Shown here: positions 53,689 to 55,561 of the stretch, one piece after another
Position numbering within the stretch: position 1 is the stretch's first letter
How the letters are laid out: the number at the start of each line of letters is the position of its first letter
Assembly (NCBI GenBank): GCA_021789555.1
Contig: JAJYJK010000012.1
Coordinates: forward strand, 1 to 55,561
Direction: 5' to 3'
DNA from: Nitrospirota bacterium
Lineage (GTDB): Bacteria > Nitrospirota > Thermodesulfovibrionia > Thermodesulfovibrionales > JdFR-88
DNA: 55,561 bases
Program-made: the position numbers and the translations under genes
Notes under the pieces: generated by a model
Databases searched by the model: none
What the model was told of the DNA's origin: nothing
Seen by the model: only the letters and a program-made list of their open reading frames with translations

Positions 53689-53940
53689 CTACCATTCTTC
53701 CTCTTCGCCCTCGGCCTCTGCGTCTCCCAGGGTGGCCCCGCTTTCTTTCAGGTCCTCGATGAGGCTTTCGGAGAAACCTTCGACGTTTTTGATATCCTCC
53801 CAGTCTTCAAAGGGGCCGTTTTCATCCCGATAGTCCACCAGGGCCTGGGCCCTCTTCTTGCCGATTATCTTGATGCGGGCGAGTTCCTCGACATCGGCCA
53901 TATTGAGGTCTATCATTTGTTTGACGTGTTCTCTGGCCAT
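53689..53940 (-). CDS. helix-hairpin-helix (ComEA-like) small protein
   Basis: An 83-residue protein. IDLNMADVEELARIKIIGKK with AQALVDYRDENGPF is a ComEA-type helix-hairpin-helix unit, and KNVEGFSESLIEDL a second half-motif; together they make a non-specific DNA-binding module. The tail is very acidic (EAEGEEEE). No signal peptide, so cytoplasmic. Ribosome binding site agaggagg. It has its own promoter (54033-54061). Confidence 0.85.
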   Translation of the reverse strand: MAREHVKQMIDLNMADVEELARIKIIGKKRAQALVDYRDENGPFEDWEDIKNVEGFSESLIEDLKESGATLGDAEAEGEEEEW

Positions 53941-54032
53941 TGAAAACCTCCTCTGGATTTTACGGTCCTTGTAAATTAAAAACCTTTCACTTCAGCCGGG
54001 TTCTTAACCGTCGCTTCCCCCTCTCTGTCTAT

Positions 54033-54061
54033 AGTATATCAACCGTCATTTCCCCCTTCAA
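54033..54061 (-). promoter_or_regulatory. promoter of the helix-hairpin-helix gene
   Basis: On the minus strand: TTGAAG, a 17-base spacer and TATACT. It gives a leader of about 90 nt. Confidence 0.6.
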
Positions 54062-54111
54062 CGCCCATTGGATGTTTGGCTGGGGGAGGGTGAGCGGGGC
54101 GTTTTCAGGCG

Positions 54112-54510
54112 CTATTTTGCCAGTTTCCTCAGGGCCGACCTGTTGTCGGAGGTGCTGAATATGGCGGTGGAAGTGCGGCCCGCGGATGTCGTGCCGTACA
54201 TGTATGAGATATTTATCCCGGCGTCGGCGAGGACGCGGGCGACTTTGTCGAGCTCGCCGACTTTATTGGGCATCTCCACCGCGATGACGTCCTCCGCCTC
54301 CACGCTAAAACCCATTTTGCCCAACTCCCTCTTGGCCCTGGCCGGATCGTCCACGGTCATGTCCACGTAGGCCGTGTTGTCCCAACTGTAGGCGCATACG
54401 GCGGTGATGTTCACTTTTGCCCCGGCCAGGGTTTCAGTGACCTGGGCCAGGAGCCCCGGCCTGTCTTCCGTGCTGAAGCTCAAAAGCCTTGCCTTGGTTG
54501 CCTTTGCCAT
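54112..54510 (-). CDS. double ACT-domain protein
   Basis: A 132-residue protein made of two ACT domains: RLLSFSTEDRPGLLAQVTE (about 8-26) and IAVEMPNKVGELDKVARVLA (about 76-95). Such small proteins bind amino acids and are presumed regulators; no catalytic domain is attached. The ribosome binding site is aaaggaggt. The malic enzyme in this window also has an ACT domain, but there is no operon link. Confidence 0.88.
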   Translation of the reverse strand: MAKATKARLLSFSTEDRPGLLAQVTETLAGAKVNITAVCAYSWDNTAYVDMTVDDPARAKRELGKMGFSVEAEDVIAVEMPNKVGELDKVARVLADAGINISYMYGTTSAGRTSTAIFSTSDNRSALRKLAK

Positions 54511-54843
54511 ATCAAGACCTCCTTTTTCTTAGATTCTATGCCGATTTCGGACGGATGCAAAGAGGGCCGCGCGCATGACGGGGTTTCACAGGATTTGCCC
54601 GGCCTCCCGCATGTCGAATGCGCCTGCCCGCTGACACTTTCAGGAAGCCGAAACTCCATTAAGAGTACGCCCGGAACTCGAAACCCGGCGGGCGCTTATA
54701 ACCGGCGCGTGTTTCGTCCCCAAGTCCTCGGTCTTGAAATGGCGAATGACTCACGAATTCTGGTCGAAAGTGACATTATTTGAGATGCCCCCGCATTTAT
54801 TGCGAGATGTTCAAAATTTGTACAGCAGGTGTATAATTGAAAT
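54511..54843. other. 333-base gap without a recognisable gene
   Basis: No convincing frame, repeat or RNA was found between the double-ACT gene and the toxin-antitoxin pair. The last 15 bases contain a TATAAT that could drive the pair. Confidence 0.4.
54832..54837 (+). promoter_or_regulatory. -10 element of the BrnT/BrnA pair, placed for a leaderless mRNA
   Basis: TATAAT starts 12 bases before the ATG at 54844; transcription would start at the ATG itself. No Shine-Dalgarno sequence is present. The -35 region (gttcaa) is weak. Confidence 0.45.
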
Positions 54844-55116
54844 ATGAAGTTTGAATGGGATCCGGCCAAAAGCGCGGCAAACGGGATAAAACATGGCATC
54901 GACTTTACTGAGGCAAAAAGTTTATGGCTCGATGAGAACCGAATTGAAATTCATCTGCCCTATCCAGTGGAAAGCCGGTATATCGTAATCGCTAAATTGA
55001 ATAATAAACATTGGACGGCGGTTTACACCATGCGAAGTGAAAATATTCGTATTATTTCGGTAAGGCGTTCGAGAGAAAAGGAGGTCGCATTATATGGCAA
55101 AGAGAAAAATAGCTAA
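54844..55116 (+). CDS. brnT: BrnT-family toxin
   Basis: A 90-residue ribonuclease-type toxin. The N-terminus FEWDPAKSAANGIKHGIDF and the segments ESRYIVIAKLN, WTAVYTMRSENIRIISVRRS follow the BrnT pattern with the catalytic-type Asp/Lys/His and C-terminal Arg-Arg residues. The order toxin-first is normal for BrnT/BrnA. It overlaps the antitoxin gene by 23 bases. Confidence 0.88.
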   Translation: MKFEWDPAKSAANGIKHGIDFTEAKSLWLDENRIEIHLPYPVESRYIVIAKLNNKHWTAVYTMRSENIRIISVRRSREKEVALYGKEKNS

Positions 55117-55360
55117 AAGTGCGCGCGAGTTCGACAAGCGTTTTGACGCAGGCGAAGACATTCACGATCTTGTCGATATGTCCAAGGCTTCGGTTATTTC
55201 TCATGGCAAAAAGGTTCGTATTACTCTTGATGTGGCCGAATCCCTGGTTAACGAAATCGATGATATACGCAAGGAGATTGGAGTTGATCGGGGGGCATTA
55301 ATAAAAATCTGGCTTCATGAGCGGGTAAAAAAGGAAAAATCTGCCGGAGCAGTTTCATAA
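55094..55360 (+). CDS. brnA: BrnA-type antitoxin
   Basis: An 88-residue antitoxin. The N-terminal half is polar and would cover the toxin; the C-terminal half (KVRITLDVAESLVNEIDDIR through RGALIKIWLHERV) is a ribbon-helix-helix DNA-binding domain for autorepression. The start inside brnT has aaggaggt upstream, ensuring efficient antitoxin synthesis. Confidence 0.82.
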   Translation: MAKRKIAKSAREFDKRFDAGEDIHDLVDMSKASVISHGKKVRITLDVAESLVNEIDDIRKEIGVDRGALIKIWLHERVKKEKSAGAVS

Positions 55361-55561
55361 TTGTGTGTTAGGCAAAGAATTTAGTTGTGCCTCCAATAGG
55401 CGCATCCCAGGATGAGATGTCCGTCCGGAAGTCGAACCCGACTTTCGCCAATAGCAATGGGCAAAAGGCGTAACACCGCGACAGTATTGAGGAAAATAGG
55501 GGTGTCCGGCGTTTACCTAACTGGCGTTTAGATCGAGGCGCAGGTGCTTGAGCAGCACACT
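55361..55561. other. terminal 200 bases without a recognisable gene
   Basis: No open frame, tRNA or clear repeat was recognised before the window end. GTTAGGC (55367-55373) and ACCTAAC (55515-55521) occur but are not arranged as an integron attC site. Confidence 0.35.

Noticed and set aside
55420-55445. tRNA-like T-arm (gtcgaacccgac)
   Set aside because: No acceptor, D or anticodon arm could be fitted around it.
55367-55521. Integron attC site near the BrnT/BrnA pair
   Set aside because: GTTAGGC and ACCTAAC occur in the wrong order for an attC stem on either strand and no inner paired boxes were seen.

Overview
The window is a GC-rich bacterial chromosome segment with densely packed, often overlapping genes. 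The cell-wall set points to a Gram-negative, diderm-type bacterium: a complete division and cell wall (dcw) cluster, a MurE with a DNPR motif (meso-diaminopimelate type), and a glycine-zipper lipoprotein. A four-subunit 2-oxoacid:ferredoxin oxidoreductase, a B12-type radical SAM protein and a DUF3786 protein suggest an anaerobe. Desulfobacterota or Nitrospirota relatives are plausible, but no rRNA is present to settle this.

Layout. Positions 1-387 are AT-rich and show no gene. A small secreted protein, rsmG and mnmG follow on the minus strand. Next come a cold-shock gene with a long leader, a Cys-containing hypothetical, lipA and an AlaC-type aminotransferase. A stand-alone pyruvate-kinase C-terminal-like protein faces galU, lon, thiL, rimO (which carries a 15-bp coding minisatellite) and an M50 membrane protease. 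Positions 14654-32831 hold the dcw cluster in canonical order: mraZ, rsmH, ftsL, ftsI, murE, murF, mraY, murD, ftsW, murG, murC, murB, ddl, ftsQ, ftsA, ftsZ. It has a clear sigma70-type promoter and three GTGG boxes at exact 10-bp spacing before mraZ.

Between ftsZ and a second cold-shock gene lies the most striking item: a 2,903-bp IS1-family-like transposon (33055-35957). It has perfect 17-bp inverted ends and an 8-bp target duplication. It carries five passenger genes on both sides of the transposase: a GTGA-overlapping gene pair behind a dyad operator, a DUF5678-like plus retropepsin-like pair behind a 19-bp palindrome, and a small KGG-type basic protein. It inserted just upstream of the cold-shock promoter.

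After it come a DUF3786 gene, a radical SAM enzyme, tgt on the opposite strand, a 2-oxoacid:ferredoxin oxidoreductase operon (gamma-delta-alpha-beta) running into an MglB/MglA-like pair, and a glycine-zipper lipoprotein. A TPP riboswitch with terminator precedes thiS, thiG, thiE and thiC. A minus-strand block holds lemA, a TPM-domain gene, a nucleotidyltransferase-like gene and an ACT-malic enzyme. The window ends with a phospholipase-D-type cardiolipin synthase, a helix-hairpin-helix protein, a double-ACT protein and a BrnT/BrnA toxin-antitoxin pair.

Several dispersed palindromic repeat families sit between genes. Some monocistronic genes have a TATAAT about 12 bp before the start codon and no Shine-Dalgarno sequence, which suggests leaderless mRNAs. 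All functions are read from sequence motifs and family knowledge; no database search was possible.
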